Assembly (NCBI RefSeq): GCF_004365705.1
Contig: NZ_SOBN01000001.1
Coordinates: 2,776,001 to 2,840,000, forward strand
DNA length: 64,000 bases
Reading direction: 5' to 3'
Source: Streptomyces sp. 846.5
GTDB taxonomy: Bacteria; Actinomycetota; Actinomycetes; Streptomycetales; Streptomycetaceae
A program made the position numbers and the translations under genes. Positions 22,010 through 30,399 of the stretch are shown here, piece by piece. Position 1 is the stretch's first letter; each line of letters starts with the position of its first letter. The notes under the pieces are model-generated. The model was not told where the DNA came from. It saw only the letters and a program-made list of their open reading frames with translations, and made no database searches.

Positions 22010-23718
22010 TCGTCAACGAACCCGTACCCGACACCTTCACCGACACCCCGCAGAAGGACCGCGACCCCGACTGGTTCAAGCGCGCGGTGTTCTACGAGGT
22101 GCTGGTCCGCTCCTTCCAGGACAGCAACGGGGACGGCATCGGCGACCTCCGCGGCCTCACCTCGAAGCTGGACTACCTCCAGTGGCTCGGGGTGGACTGC
22201 CTGTGGCTGCCGCCCTTCTTCGCCTCGCCGCTGCGCGACGGCGGCTACGACGTGGCCGACTACACCGCCGTGCTGCCCGAGTTCGGCGACCTCGCCGACT
22301 TCGTGGAGTTCGTCGACTCCGCCCACCAGCGTGGCATGCGGGTGGTCATCGACTTCGTGATGAACCACACCAGCGACCAGCACCCCTGGTTCCAGGCCTC
22401 CCGGAACGACCCTGACGGTCCGTACGGGGACTACTACATGTGGGCGGACGACGACAAGGCCTACGCCGACGCCCGGGTGATCTTCGTCGACACCGAGACC
22501 TCCAACTGGACCTTCGACCCGGTCCGCAAGCAGTACTTCTGGCACCGGTTCTTCTCGCACCAGCCCGACCTGAACTTCGAGAACCCGGCCGTCCAGGAGG
22601 AGATCCTGGCCGCGCTGCGGTTCTGGCTGGACCTCGGCATCGACGGGTACCGGCTGGACGCCGTGCCCTACCTCTACGCCGAGGAGGGCACCAACAGCGA
22701 GAACCTGCCGCGGACCCACGAGTTCCTGAAGCGGGTCCGCGCCGAGATCGACGCCAGCTACCCGGACACGGTGCTGCTGGCCGAGGCCAACCAGTGGCCC
22801 GAGGACGTCGTCGACTACTTCGGCGACTACTCCAAGGGCGGCGACGAGTGCCACATGGCCTTCCACTTCCCGGTGATGCCGCGGATCTTCATGGCGGTCC
22901 GCCGTGAGTCCCGCTACCCGGTGGCGGAGATCCTGGCGAAGACCCCGAAGATCCCCGACAACTGCCAGTGGGGCATCTTCCTGCGCAACCACGACGAGCT
23001 GACCCTGGAGATGGTCACCGACGAGGAGCGCGACTACATGTACGCGGAGTACGCCAAGGACCCGCGGATGCGGGCCAACGTGGGCATCCGCCGCCGGCTG
23101 GCGCCGCTGCTGGACAACGACCGCAACCAGATCGAGCTGTTCACCGCACTGCTGATGTCCCTGCCGGGATCCCCGGTCCTCTACTACGGGGACGAGATCG
23201 GCATGGGCGACAACATCTGGCTCGGCGACCGGGACGGCGTCCGCACCCCGATGCAGTGGACCCCGGACCGCAACGCCGGTTTCTCCTCCGCAGACCCGGG
23301 CAGGCTCAATCTGCCGACCATCATGGATCCGGTCTACGGCTACCAGGTGACCAACGTCGAGGCGCAGATGAGCAGCACCAGCTCGCTGCTCCACTGGACC
23401 CGCCGCATGATCGAGATCCGCAAGCTCAACCCGGCCTTCGGCCTGGGCTCGTACGCGGAGCTGCCCTCCAGCAACCCCGCCGTGCTGGCCTTCGTCCGCA
23501 AGCTCACGCTGCCCGACGGCGGGGACGACATCGTCATGTGCGTGAACAACTTCTCCCGCTTCGCCCAGCCCACCGAACTGGATCTGCCGGAGTTCGAGGG
23601 GCGGCACCCGGTGGAGCTGATCGGCGGGGTCCGCTTCCCCGCCATCGGCAAGCTGCCGTACCTGCTCACCCTGGCCGGCCACGGCTTCTACTGGTTCCGG
23701 CTCCGCCGAGCGGAATAG
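22006..23718 (+). CDS. treS: Trehalose synthase (maltose alpha-D-glucosyltransferase) TreS
   Basis: This is a 570-aa GH13_16 enzyme interconverting trehalose and maltose, which feeds maltose to the maltokinase. Catalytic residues are D218 ([11 protein letters not shown]), E260 ([11 protein letters not shown]) and D330 (LRNHDEL). It is a stand-alone TreS without the fused maltokinase domain found in some genera. The GTG start at 22006 overlaps the glgE stop by 4 nt. A 236-bp gap containing a hairpin separates it from mak. Confidence 0.95.
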
Positions 23719-23882
23719 CAGCCTTCCACCCACCCCACCCCGTCCGCCCCTAGGAGCAGCGCAGCCCCTACACACTCGAACGGCGTACCCCGGTCACGCG
23801 GGGCGGGCTCCGCAGCCCCGAAAGGCGGTCGGTCCCCGCGTGCCGAAGCCTTCACGCCGTCAGAATCCGGGAGACTGGCAGA

Positions 23883-23927
23883 CCCGGCAGCGGGGCCGTT
23901 CCGCCTTCGGCCCCCTCGCTGCCGGGG
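23883..23927 (+). terminator. Hairpin in the treS-mak gap
   Basis: An imperfect inverted repeat with outer arms CCCGGCAGCG and CGCTGCCGGGG ends 27 bp before the mak start. It may be an attenuator or partial terminator that uncouples mak-glgB from glgE-treS, or a processing site. Confidence 0.45.
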
Positions 23928-23954
23928 CTGCCGCGCCCCCGGGGAAAGGGAGAA

Positions 23955-25568
23955 ATGTCCGACACCTCCCGACCTCGTACGCTCGCCGCCACGACCACTG
24001 CCACGACCACCGCCATGGCCTCCTCGCCTGCGGCCTCCCCGGCCACCTCCTCCACCAGCACCGTGCGCGGCACCGACCTGGACGCCCTGGTCCGGAACGT
24101 GCTGCCGCTGCTGCGCGACTGGCTGCCGCGACAGCGCTGGTTCGCGGGCAAGCACCGGCCGATCACCGCCGTCTCCCCGGCGACGGTCACCCTGCTGCCG
24201 GGCGGCGCGGACGAGCCGCTGCTGCTGCACCTGCTGCTCAAGGTCGAGTACTCCTCGGACCAGCCCGACCTCTACCAACTGCTGCTCGGAGCCGCCCCGA
24301 ACGCGCCGACCGGCACCGACGCCACCGCCGAGCGGCTGCGCGCCGCCGTCATCGGCCGGATCGGCGGCGGCCGCCACGACGGCCTGCTGACCTACGACGC
24401 GAGCTACCACCCGGCGCTGGCGCTGCGGCTGCTGCGGGCCGTCATCAGCGGCGGCGCGCCGCAGGGCAGCCGGCTGGGCCCGCTGGTCTTCCACGCCCCG
24501 CACGGCCCCGAGCTCACCGATCTGGCCGCCCCCGGCAGCCCGGCCCGGGTCGGCACCGCCGAGCAGAGCAACACCTCGATCGTCTACGGCGACAGCGCCA
24601 TCCTCAAGCTGTTCCGCAGGATCACGCCGGGGCTCAACCCGGACCTGGAGCTCTCGCTGGCCCTGAGCCGGGCCGGGTCGGGACGCGTCCCCACCCCGCT
24701 GGCCTGGTTCGAGGGCGACCTCCCGGACGCCCCCGGCGAGCCGGCCACCCTCGGGCTGCTGCAGCGCTACCTCCTCGGCGGCAAGGACGGCTGGGAGTTC
24801 GCCCTCGCGCACGTCCGTCGGCTGCGCACCGACCCGGAGTGGCAGGACAGCCGGGACGGACACCCCTGCGACCACATCACCGGCAACTTCTCCGCCGAGT
24901 CGTTCCTGCTCGGGCGGGCCACCGCGGAGGTGCACCTGGCCCTGGCCCGCAGCCTGCCGGTGACCGTGCTGGACCGCCCGCAGATCGAGGCCATGGCGGA
25001 CGCCATGACGCTGCGTCTGGACGCCGCCGCGCTGGCGGTCCCGGCGCTCGTCCCCTACCGGGACCCGCTGCGGCGGATCTTCCAGGAGCTGGCCAGGTCC
25101 GCCCGCGACGGCCGGCTGATGCGGGCCCAGCGGATCCACGGCGACCTGCACCTGGGCCAGTCGATGCGGATCGCCCGCGGCTGGACGCTGCTGGACTTCG
25201 AGGGCGAGCCGGCCAAGCCGCTGGAGGAGCGGCGCCGGGTGCAGCCGGCCGTCAGGGACGTCGCCGCGATGCTGCGGTCCTTCGACTACGCGGCGGCCCA
25301 TCTGCTGACCGAGCTGCCCTCGGGCGACCCGGAACTGCCCCGGCTCAGCGCCCTGGCCTCGACCTGGGCGCTGCGCAACCGCGCCGCGTTCTGCGCGGGA
25401 TACGCGGCGGCCGGTGCCGAGGACCCCACCGCGGATCCGGTGCTGCTGCACGCGATGGAGACGGACAAGGCCGTCTACGAGGTCGTCTACGAGGCCGGGA
25501 ACCGTCCCGAGTGGCTGGCCATCCCGATGTCGGCGATCGTCCGTCTCGCGCAGGCAGCCGGAAGGTAA
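23955..25568 (+). CDS. mak: Maltokinase Mak (Pep2)
   Basis: This is a 537-aa ATP-dependent maltokinase that makes maltose-1-phosphate for GlgE. The fold is aminoglycoside-phosphotransferase-like. Catalytic loop H395-G-D397-L-H399-LGQ and metal-binding D414 in LLDFEGEP are present, and the N-terminal WFAGKHRP motif is typical of the family. The first ~35 residues are a Thr/Ala/Ser-rich tract not needed for the fold. ATG at 23955 follows AAGGGAG. glgB is 77 bp downstream, likely in the same transcript. Confidence 0.93.
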   Translation: MSDTSRPRTLAATTTATTTAMASSPAASPATSSTSTVRGTDLDALVRNVLPLLRDWLPRQRWFAGKHRPITAVSPATVTLLPGGADEPLLLHLLLKVEYSSDQPDLYQLLLGAAPNAPTGTDATAERLRAAVIGRIGGGRHDGLLTYDASYHPALALRLLRAVISGGAPQGSRLGPLVFHAPHGPELTDLAAPGSPARVGTAEQSNTSIVYGDSAILKLFRRITPGLNPDLELSLALSRAGSGRVPTPLAWFEGDLPDAPGEPATLGLLQRYLLGGKDGWEFALAHVRRLRTDPEWQDSRDGHPCDHITGNFSAESFLLGRATAEVHLALARSLPVTVLDRPQIEAMADAMTLRLDAAALAVPALVPYRDPLRRIFQELARSARDGRLMRAQRIHGDLHLGQSMRIARGWTLLDFEGEPAKPLEERRRVQPAVRDVAAMLRSFDYAAAHLLTELPSGDPELPRLSALASTWALRNRAAFCAGYAAAGAEDPTADPVLLHAMETDKAVYEVVYEAGNRPEWLAIPMSAIVRLAQAAGR

Positions 25569-25645
25569 CAGTCCGTTGACCCCGCTCCTCTAGCGTCCCA
25601 TCAGACATCCACCCCCCGCCCACCATCCCCAGGGAGGCACCGGCC

Positions 25646-27967
25646 GTGACCAAGTTCGACCCGACCCGCCCCATCGCCGCCGCAGTCGTCGAGCCGCGAC
25701 CTGCGGTCGTCGAGCCGCAACTCGCGGCCGTCGTCGAGCCGCGGATCGCAGCCGTCCAGGAGGACGGCCCGATGCGGGTACCGGACGCGTCGCTGCCGCC
25801 CGGCGAGGTCGCGCGGCTGGTGGGCGGCTGGCACCACGACCCGCACGGGGTGCTGGGCGCGCACCGGGTACCGGGCGGGACGGCGGTGCGGGTGCTGCGT
25901 CCGCTGGCGGAGCGGGTGGTGCTGGAGACCGCCGCGGGGCTGCGGTACGAGCTGACGCACCAGCAGGACGGGCTGTTCACGGTGCTGGCGCCGGGTCCGG
26001 AGTTCGGGCCCTACCGGTTGCGGGTGACCTACGACGGGGTGGAGGCACTGCAGGACGACGGCTACCGGCTGCTGCCCAGCCTGGGCGACACGGATCTGCA
26101 TCTGATCAGCGAGGGCCGGCACGAGCAGCTCTGGGACGTGCTCGGCTCGCACCCGGGCACCGTGCAGGGCGTCACCGGCACGGCCTTCGCGGTCTGGGCG
26201 CCCAACGCCTCGGGGGTGCGCATCATCGGCGACTTCAACGGCTGGAACGGCGCCGCGCACCCGATGCGCTCGCTGGGCGGCTCCGGGGTGTGGGAGCTGT
26301 TCGTGCCCGGCATCGGCGAGGGCGCCCGCTACAAGTACGAGATCGCCACCCGGGACGGGCGGCTGCTGCAGAAGGCCGACCCGCTGGCGCAGGCCACCGA
26401 GGTGCCCCCGGCCACCGCCTCCGTGGTGCACGCCTCCACGTACACCTGGCACGACCAGAACTGGCTGGACCGGCGCGCCGACGGCACCGCGCACGACCGG
26501 CCGATGTCCGTCTACGAGGTCCATCTGCCCTCCTGGCGGCCCGGCCTGAGCTACCGGCAGCTGGCGGTGGAGCTGCCGGCCTACGTCCGCGACCTGGGCT
26601 TCACCCATGTCGAGCTGATGCCGGTGATGGAGCACCCGTTCGGCGGCTCCTGGGGCTACCAGGTCTCCGGCTTCTACGCCCCCACCTCCCGCCTGGGCTC
26701 CCCCGACGACTTCAAGGCGCTGGTCGACGCGCTGCACCGGGCCGGCATCGGGGTGATCGTGGACTGGGTCCCGGCGCACTTCCCCAAGGACGACTTCGCG
26801 CTGCGCGAGTTCGACGGCGCCCCGCTGTACGAGCCGGCCGACCCGCTGCGCGCCGAGCACCCGGACTGGGGCACCCTGGAGTTCGACTACGGACGCACCG
26901 AGGTGCGCAACTTCCTGGTCGCCAACGCGGTGTTCTGGTGCCAGGAGTACCACGTGGACGGGCTGCGGGTGGACGCGGTCGCCTCCATGCTCTACCTGGA
27001 CTACTCCCGCGAGGGCGACGCCTGGTCGCCCAACGCCGACGGCGGTCGGGAGAACTGGGACGCGGTCCGGTTCCTGCAGGAGATGAACGCCACCGTCTAC
27101 CGGCGCTGCCCCGGGGTGGTCACCGTCGCCGAGGAGTCCACCGCCTGGCCCGGCGTCACCCAGCCCACCGAGCACAGCGGGCTGGGCTTCGGGCTCAAGT
27201 GGAACATGGGCTGGATGCACGACTCGCTGCAGTACATGAGCCACGAGCCGGTGCACCGCAAGTACCACCACAACGAGATGACGTTCTCGATGGTGTACGC
27301 GTACTCGGAGAACTACCTGCTGCCGATCTCCCACGACGAGGTGGTGCACGGCAAGAAGTCGCTGGTGTCCAAGATGCCCGGGGACTGGTGGCAGCAGCGC
27401 GCCAACACCCGCGCCTACCTGGCCTACATGTGGGCCCACCCGGGCAAGAAGCTGGTCTTCATGGGCACCGAGTTCGCCCAGGGCGCCGAGTGGGACCACG
27501 ACACGGGCCCGCAGTGGTGGGTCCTGGCGGACGACTGGCCGGCCGCGGCCGACCACCGCGGGGTCCAGGACCTGGTCCGCGACCTCAACCGGATCTACCT
27601 GGACGCCCCGGCGCTGTGGCAGCTGGACACGGATCCGGCCGGCTTCTCCTGGATCGACGGCGGCGCCGCCGAGGACAACGTCTTCAGCTTCATCCGCACC
27701 GACCGCAACGGCCGCCCGCTGATCAGCGTCACCAACCTCTCCCCCGTGGTCCGGGAGGAGTACCGCATCGGCCTGCCGACCGTGCGGGCCGACGTCCGCG
27801 ACTCGGTCTGGCTGGAGGTGCTCAACACCGACGCCGAGGTGTACGGCGGCAGCGGGGTCGGCAACCCCGACCCGGTGAAGGCCGAGTCCACCCCCTGGAA
27901 CGGCCGCGACACCAGCGCCCAGCTCACCCTGCCGCCGCTGGCCACCATCTGGCTCAGCCCGGCCTGA
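25646..27967 (+). CDS. glgB: 1,4-alpha-glucan branching enzyme GlgB
   Basis: This is a 773-aa GH13_9 enzyme that introduces alpha-1,6 branches into the GlgE product. After a repetitive N-terminus (four VVEP-type repeats in the first 35 residues) come two N-terminal beta-domains, N1 and CBM48. The catalytic barrel has nucleophile D443 (GLRVDAVASMLYLD), acid/base E496 (TVAEESTAWP) and D564 (ISHDEVVHGK). The GTG at 25646 has AGGGAGG upstream. With treS, mak and glgE, this completes the trehalose-to-glycogen route without glgA or glgC nearby. Confidence 0.95.
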   Translation: MTKFDPTRPIAAAVVEPRPAVVEPQLAAVVEPRIAAVQEDGPMRVPDASLPPGEVARLVGGWHHDPHGVLGAHRVPGGTAVRVLRPLAERVVLETAAGLRYELTHQQDGLFTVLAPGPEFGPYRLRVTYDGVEALQDDGYRLLPSLGDTDLHLISEGRHEQLWDVLGSHPGTVQGVTGTAFAVWAPNASGVRIIGDFNGWNGAAHPMRSLGGSGVWELFVPGIGEGARYKYEIATRDGRLLQKADPLAQATEVPPATASVVHASTYTWHDQNWLDRRADGTAHDRPMSVYEVHLPSWRPGLSYRQLAVELPAYVRDLGFTHVELMPVMEHPFGGSWGYQVSGFYAPTSRLGSPDDFKALVDALHRAGIGVIVDWVPAHFPKDDFALREFDGAPLYEPADPLRAEHPDWGTLEFDYGRTEVRNFLVANAVFWCQEYHVDGLRVDAVASMLYLDYSREGDAWSPNADGGRENWDAVRFLQEMNATVYRRCPGVVTVAEESTAWPGVTQPTEHSGLGFGLKWNMGWMHDSLQYMSHEPVHRKYHHNEMTFSMVYAYSENYLLPISHDEVVHGKKSLVSKMPGDWWQQRANTRAYLAYMWAHPGKKLVFMGTEFAQGAEWDHDTGPQWWVLADDWPAAADHRGVQDLVRDLNRIYLDAPALWQLDTDPAGFSWIDGGAAEDNVFSFIRTDRNGRPLISVTNLSPVVREEYRIGLPTVRADVRDSVWLEVLNTDAEVYGGSGVGNPDPVKAESTPWNGRDTSAQLTLPPLATIWLSPA

Positions 27968-27980
27968 CCGAGCCCCGGCT

Positions 27981-28019
27981 CCGGTCCGGTGCGTCCGTAC
28001 ATCGGACGTACCGGACCGG
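27981..28019 (+). terminator. Hairpin after glgB
   Basis: CCGGTCCGGT-G-CGTCCG pairs with CGGACG-T-ACCGGACCGG around a 5-nt loop, with one mismatch. It ends the glgE-glgB transcription unit just before the aroA promoter. Confidence 0.75.
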
Positions 28020-28035
28020 ACGGCGGCGACGGTTC

Positions 28036-28041
28036 TAGGCT
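28036..28041 (+). promoter_or_regulatory. -10 box suggesting a leaderless aroA transcript
   Basis: TAGGCT ends 7 bp before the aroA ATG, with no Shine-Dalgarno between them. This spacing implies transcription starting at or next to the start codon, which is common in Streptomyces. No convincing -35 is visible. Confidence 0.5.
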
Positions 28042-28048
28042 CTCCCGC

Positions 28049-29302
28049 ATGACCGTCGTCCAGATCCCCGGCTCGAAGTCCATCACCGCCCGCGCGCTGT
28101 TCCTGGCCGCGGCCGCCGAGGGCAGCTCGGTGCTGCGCCGGCCGCTGCTGTCGGACGACAGCGAGGGCTTCGCCGAGGGCCTGAACACCCTCGGCTACCG
28201 GCTGGACCGGCAGCCGGAGACCTGGACGATCGAGGGCCGCCCGGCCGGGCCGGCCGTCGCCGAGGCGGACGTCTACTGCCGGGACGGCGCCACCACCGCG
28301 CGCTTCCTGCCGACCCTGGCCGCCGCGGGCCGCGGCACCTTCCGCTTCGACGCCTCCGAGCAGATGCGCCGCCGCCCGCTCGGGCCGCTCACCGGCGCCC
28401 TGCGCGAGCTGGGCGTGGACCTCACGCATGAGCTGGCCGAGGGGCACCACCCGCTGACCGTCCGCGCCGACGGCATCAAGGGCGGCGCGCTCACCCTGGA
28501 CGCCGGGCTCTCCTCACAGTTCCTCACCGCGCTGCTGCTGGTCGGCCCGCTGACCGCCGAGGGCCTCGACATCACCGTCTCCGACCTGGTCTCGGTCCCC
28601 TATGTCGAGATGACCCTGGCGATGATGCGGCGCTTCGGCAACGACGCGCGCCGGGTCGGCGACACCTTCCACGTCCCCCCGCAGCCCTACCGGGCCACCG
28701 ACTACCTGATCGAGCCGGACGCCTCCACCGCCAGCTACTTCCTGGCCGCGGCCGCGCTCACCGGACGCACCGTCACCATCCCCGGCCTGGGCTCGGACTC
28801 GCTCCAGGGCGACATCCGCTTCGCCGAGGTGCTCCGGCAGATGGGCGCCGAGGTGGAGCTGAGGGCCGACTCGGTCACCGTCACCGGCCCCCAGCGGCTG
28901 CGGGGCGTGACCGTGAACATGCGCGACATCTCCGACACCGTCCCCACCCTCGCCGCGATCGCCCCCTTCGCCGAGGGCCCGGTCCGGATCGAGGACGTCT
29001 ACAACACCCGGGTCAAGGAGTGCGACCGGCTGGCCGCCTGCGAGCAGAACCTGACGGCGATGGGTGTCCCGGTCAGCACCGGCCGCGACTGGATCGAGAT
29101 CCACCCGGGCCGCCCCACGCCGGTGACCGTCGCCTGCCACGGCGACCACCGCATCGCCATGGCCTTCTCCATCGCGGCACTGGGCCTGGCCAAGGACGGC
29201 ATCCCCGGGGACGTGACGCTGGACGACCCGGGCTGCGTCCGCAAGACCTTCCCGGGGTTCCATGAGGCACTGGCTGCGTTGCGGGAAGAGTGGCAGCTCT
29301 GA
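28049..29302 (+). CDS. aroA: 3-phosphoshikimate 1-carboxyvinyltransferase (EPSP synthase) paralogue
   Basis: This is a 417-aa enzyme joining shikimate-3-phosphate and phosphoenolpyruvate in aromatic amino acid synthesis. Family blocks are visible in order: PGSKSITARALF, DGATTARFLP, SQFLTALLLVGPL, DASTASYFLAAAA, MRDISDTVPTLAA, RVKECDRLAACEQNL and GDHRIAMAFSIAAL. The segment matching E. coli NAGTAMRP is D79-G-A-T-T-A-R85-F, so the glyphosate-critical Gly96 is Ala81 here, and Asn94 and Pro101 also differ. It starts directly at VQIPGSKS without the N-terminal extension I recall for the main Streptomyces enzyme. It may be a second copy. Transcription appears leaderless from its own promoter. Confidence 0.88.
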   Translation: MTVVQIPGSKSITARALFLAAAAEGSSVLRRPLLSDDSEGFAEGLNTLGYRLDRQPETWTIEGRPAGPAVAEADVYCRDGATTARFLPTLAAAGRGTFRFDASEQMRRRPLGPLTGALRELGVDLTHELAEGHHPLTVRADGIKGGALTLDAGLSSQFLTALLLVGPLTAEGLDITVSDLVSVPYVEMTLAMMRRFGNDARRVGDTFHVPPQPYRATDYLIEPDASTASYFLAAAALTGRTVTIPGLGSDSLQGDIRFAEVLRQMGAEVELRADSVTVTGPQRLRGVTVNMRDISDTVPTLAAIAPFAEGPVRIEDVYNTRVKECDRLAACEQNLTAMGVPVSTGRDWIEIHPGRPTPVTVACHGDHRIAMAFSIAALGLAKDGIPGDVTLDDPGCVRKTFPGFHEALAALREEWQL

Positions 29303-29309
29303 GCTGGTT

Positions 29310-29359
29310 TGTCGCGCAGTTCCCCGCGCCCCTATGGGTCTGCAACTGGCTCAGTTGCA
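29310..29359. repeat. Single-armed copy of a Streptomyces interspersed repeat
   Basis: The 24 bp at 29310-29333, ending in TTCCCCGCGCCCCT, equal one arm of the palindrome at 58283-58383. They are followed by a small hairpin, TGCAACTG-gct-CAGTTGCA (29341-29358). The second large arm is missing. It lies between aroA and the convergent PPOX gene. Confidence 0.8.
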
Positions 29360-29388
29360 CACGCTACGGTCCGCAGCCGACGAGCAGG

Positions 29389-30060
29389 TCAGATCCGACC
29401 CACCCGCGCAGCTACATGCGGCGGCGCCGGTACGCCCGGGGGCAGCGCCGGGTCAGGAACCGGCTCGCCCCAGACCTGGTGCAGCGGCAGCTCCCCCGCC
29501 CAGAGCCCCAGCTCCGCGTCGGGTCCGTCGCCGTCCTCCGGCGGGCCCGCGCTGATCTTCACCGACGCCTCGTCGAGGCTCAGCGCCAGCAGTGTGGTCG
29601 CGGCGAGCTCCTTGCGGTCGGGGCGACGCGCGTAGTCCCACTGCCCCGGGGCCGCCTGCTCGCTCAGCACCCGCAGCCCCTCCAGCTTCTCCTCCGCGTC
29701 GGTGACCCACCGGGGCACGCCGTAGACCATGGCGCAGCGGTAGTTGACGCTGTGTTCGAACACCGAGCGGGCCAGCACCAGCCCGTCGACATGGGTGACG
29801 GTCACGCAGACCGTGGCCTCCGGTGCGGCGACCAGGCTGCGGCTGGCCACCGAGCCGTGCAGATAGAGGGTGTCCGCCGTGGCCCCGTAGACGGTGGGCA
29901 CGACCATCGGCGCCCCGTCGACCAGAACCCCCAGGTGACAGAGGAAGCCCACGGCCAGTAGCACATCGAGCTCGGAGCGGTCTGTGCGTCCGTTCTCCCG
30001 CAGCCGACGGAGCCGGGTGCGGTCGGTACCGGACAGAACCACGCTTGGCGTTTCAGGCAT
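29389..30060 (-). CDS. Pyridoxamine 5'-phosphate oxidase-family (FMN split-barrel) protein
   Basis: This is a 223-aa protein of the FMN-binding split-barrel superfamily. The core includes ELDVLLAVGFLCHLGVLVDG, MVVPTVYGATADTLYLHG, VCVTVTHVDGLVLARS and YRCAMVYGVPRWV, the pattern of the Nim/PPOX-like group of actinobacteria. True PdxH substrate residues are not evident, so a role in vitamin B6 synthesis should not be assumed. The ATG at 30060 is chosen although its ribosome site is weak. The 18 bp directly 5' of it form a palindrome. The protein may bind FMN, F420 or heme; the sequence does not decide. Confidence 0.8.
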   Translation of the reverse strand: MPETPSVVLSGTDRTRLRRLRENGRTDRSELDVLLAVGFLCHLGVLVDGAPMVVPTVYGATADTLYLHGSVASRSLVAAPEATVCVTVTHVDGLVLARSVFEHSVNYRCAMVYGVPRWVTDAEEKLEGLRVLSEQAAPGQWDYARRPDRKELAATTLLALSLDEASVKISAGPPEDGDGPDAELGLWAGELPLHQVWGEPVPDPALPPGVPAPPHVAARVGRI

Positions 30061-30399
30061 TTGACATCCAGACGTCAACGAAATCAGTTGCGATTCTCGA
30101 ATTCTTGCACGGAATCCGCAGTTGTGAAGGACCAGTAAACGAAATCCGCCAAACCATTGCCAGCAGGGCGAGGGGACGGGCACCATATGGCACGCATCGA
30201 TCCCACAGGTGCCGAAGCGGCAATCCCGCCTCCGGAATCCCTTTGATCGCATCCCCGCGGCCCGCCGCACCGTGCACCGTCGCACGCCCCTCACCACCCG
30301 CACGTACCCCTTGTCGTACGCACCCCTGCCGTGAGAATCCCTGTTGCCGCGCCCTGACGCGTCGCACCCTCCGGCGGCGGCCCCAGGAGAGGCATCACC
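30061..30399. other. Divergent PPOX/permease intergenic region (339 bp)
   Basis: No gene is supported here. TTGACATCCAGACGTCAA (30061-30078) is an interrupted palindrome (arms TTGAC/GTCAA) that abuts the PPOX start codon. The region up to about 30150 is markedly more AT-rich than its surroundings and probably holds the promoters. AGGAGAGG before 30400 is the permease ribosome site. Confidence 0.5.

Noticed and set aside
29389..30060. Calling the split-barrel protein PdxH
   Set aside because: The PLP-substrate residues of PdxH are not recognisable; only the fold is.
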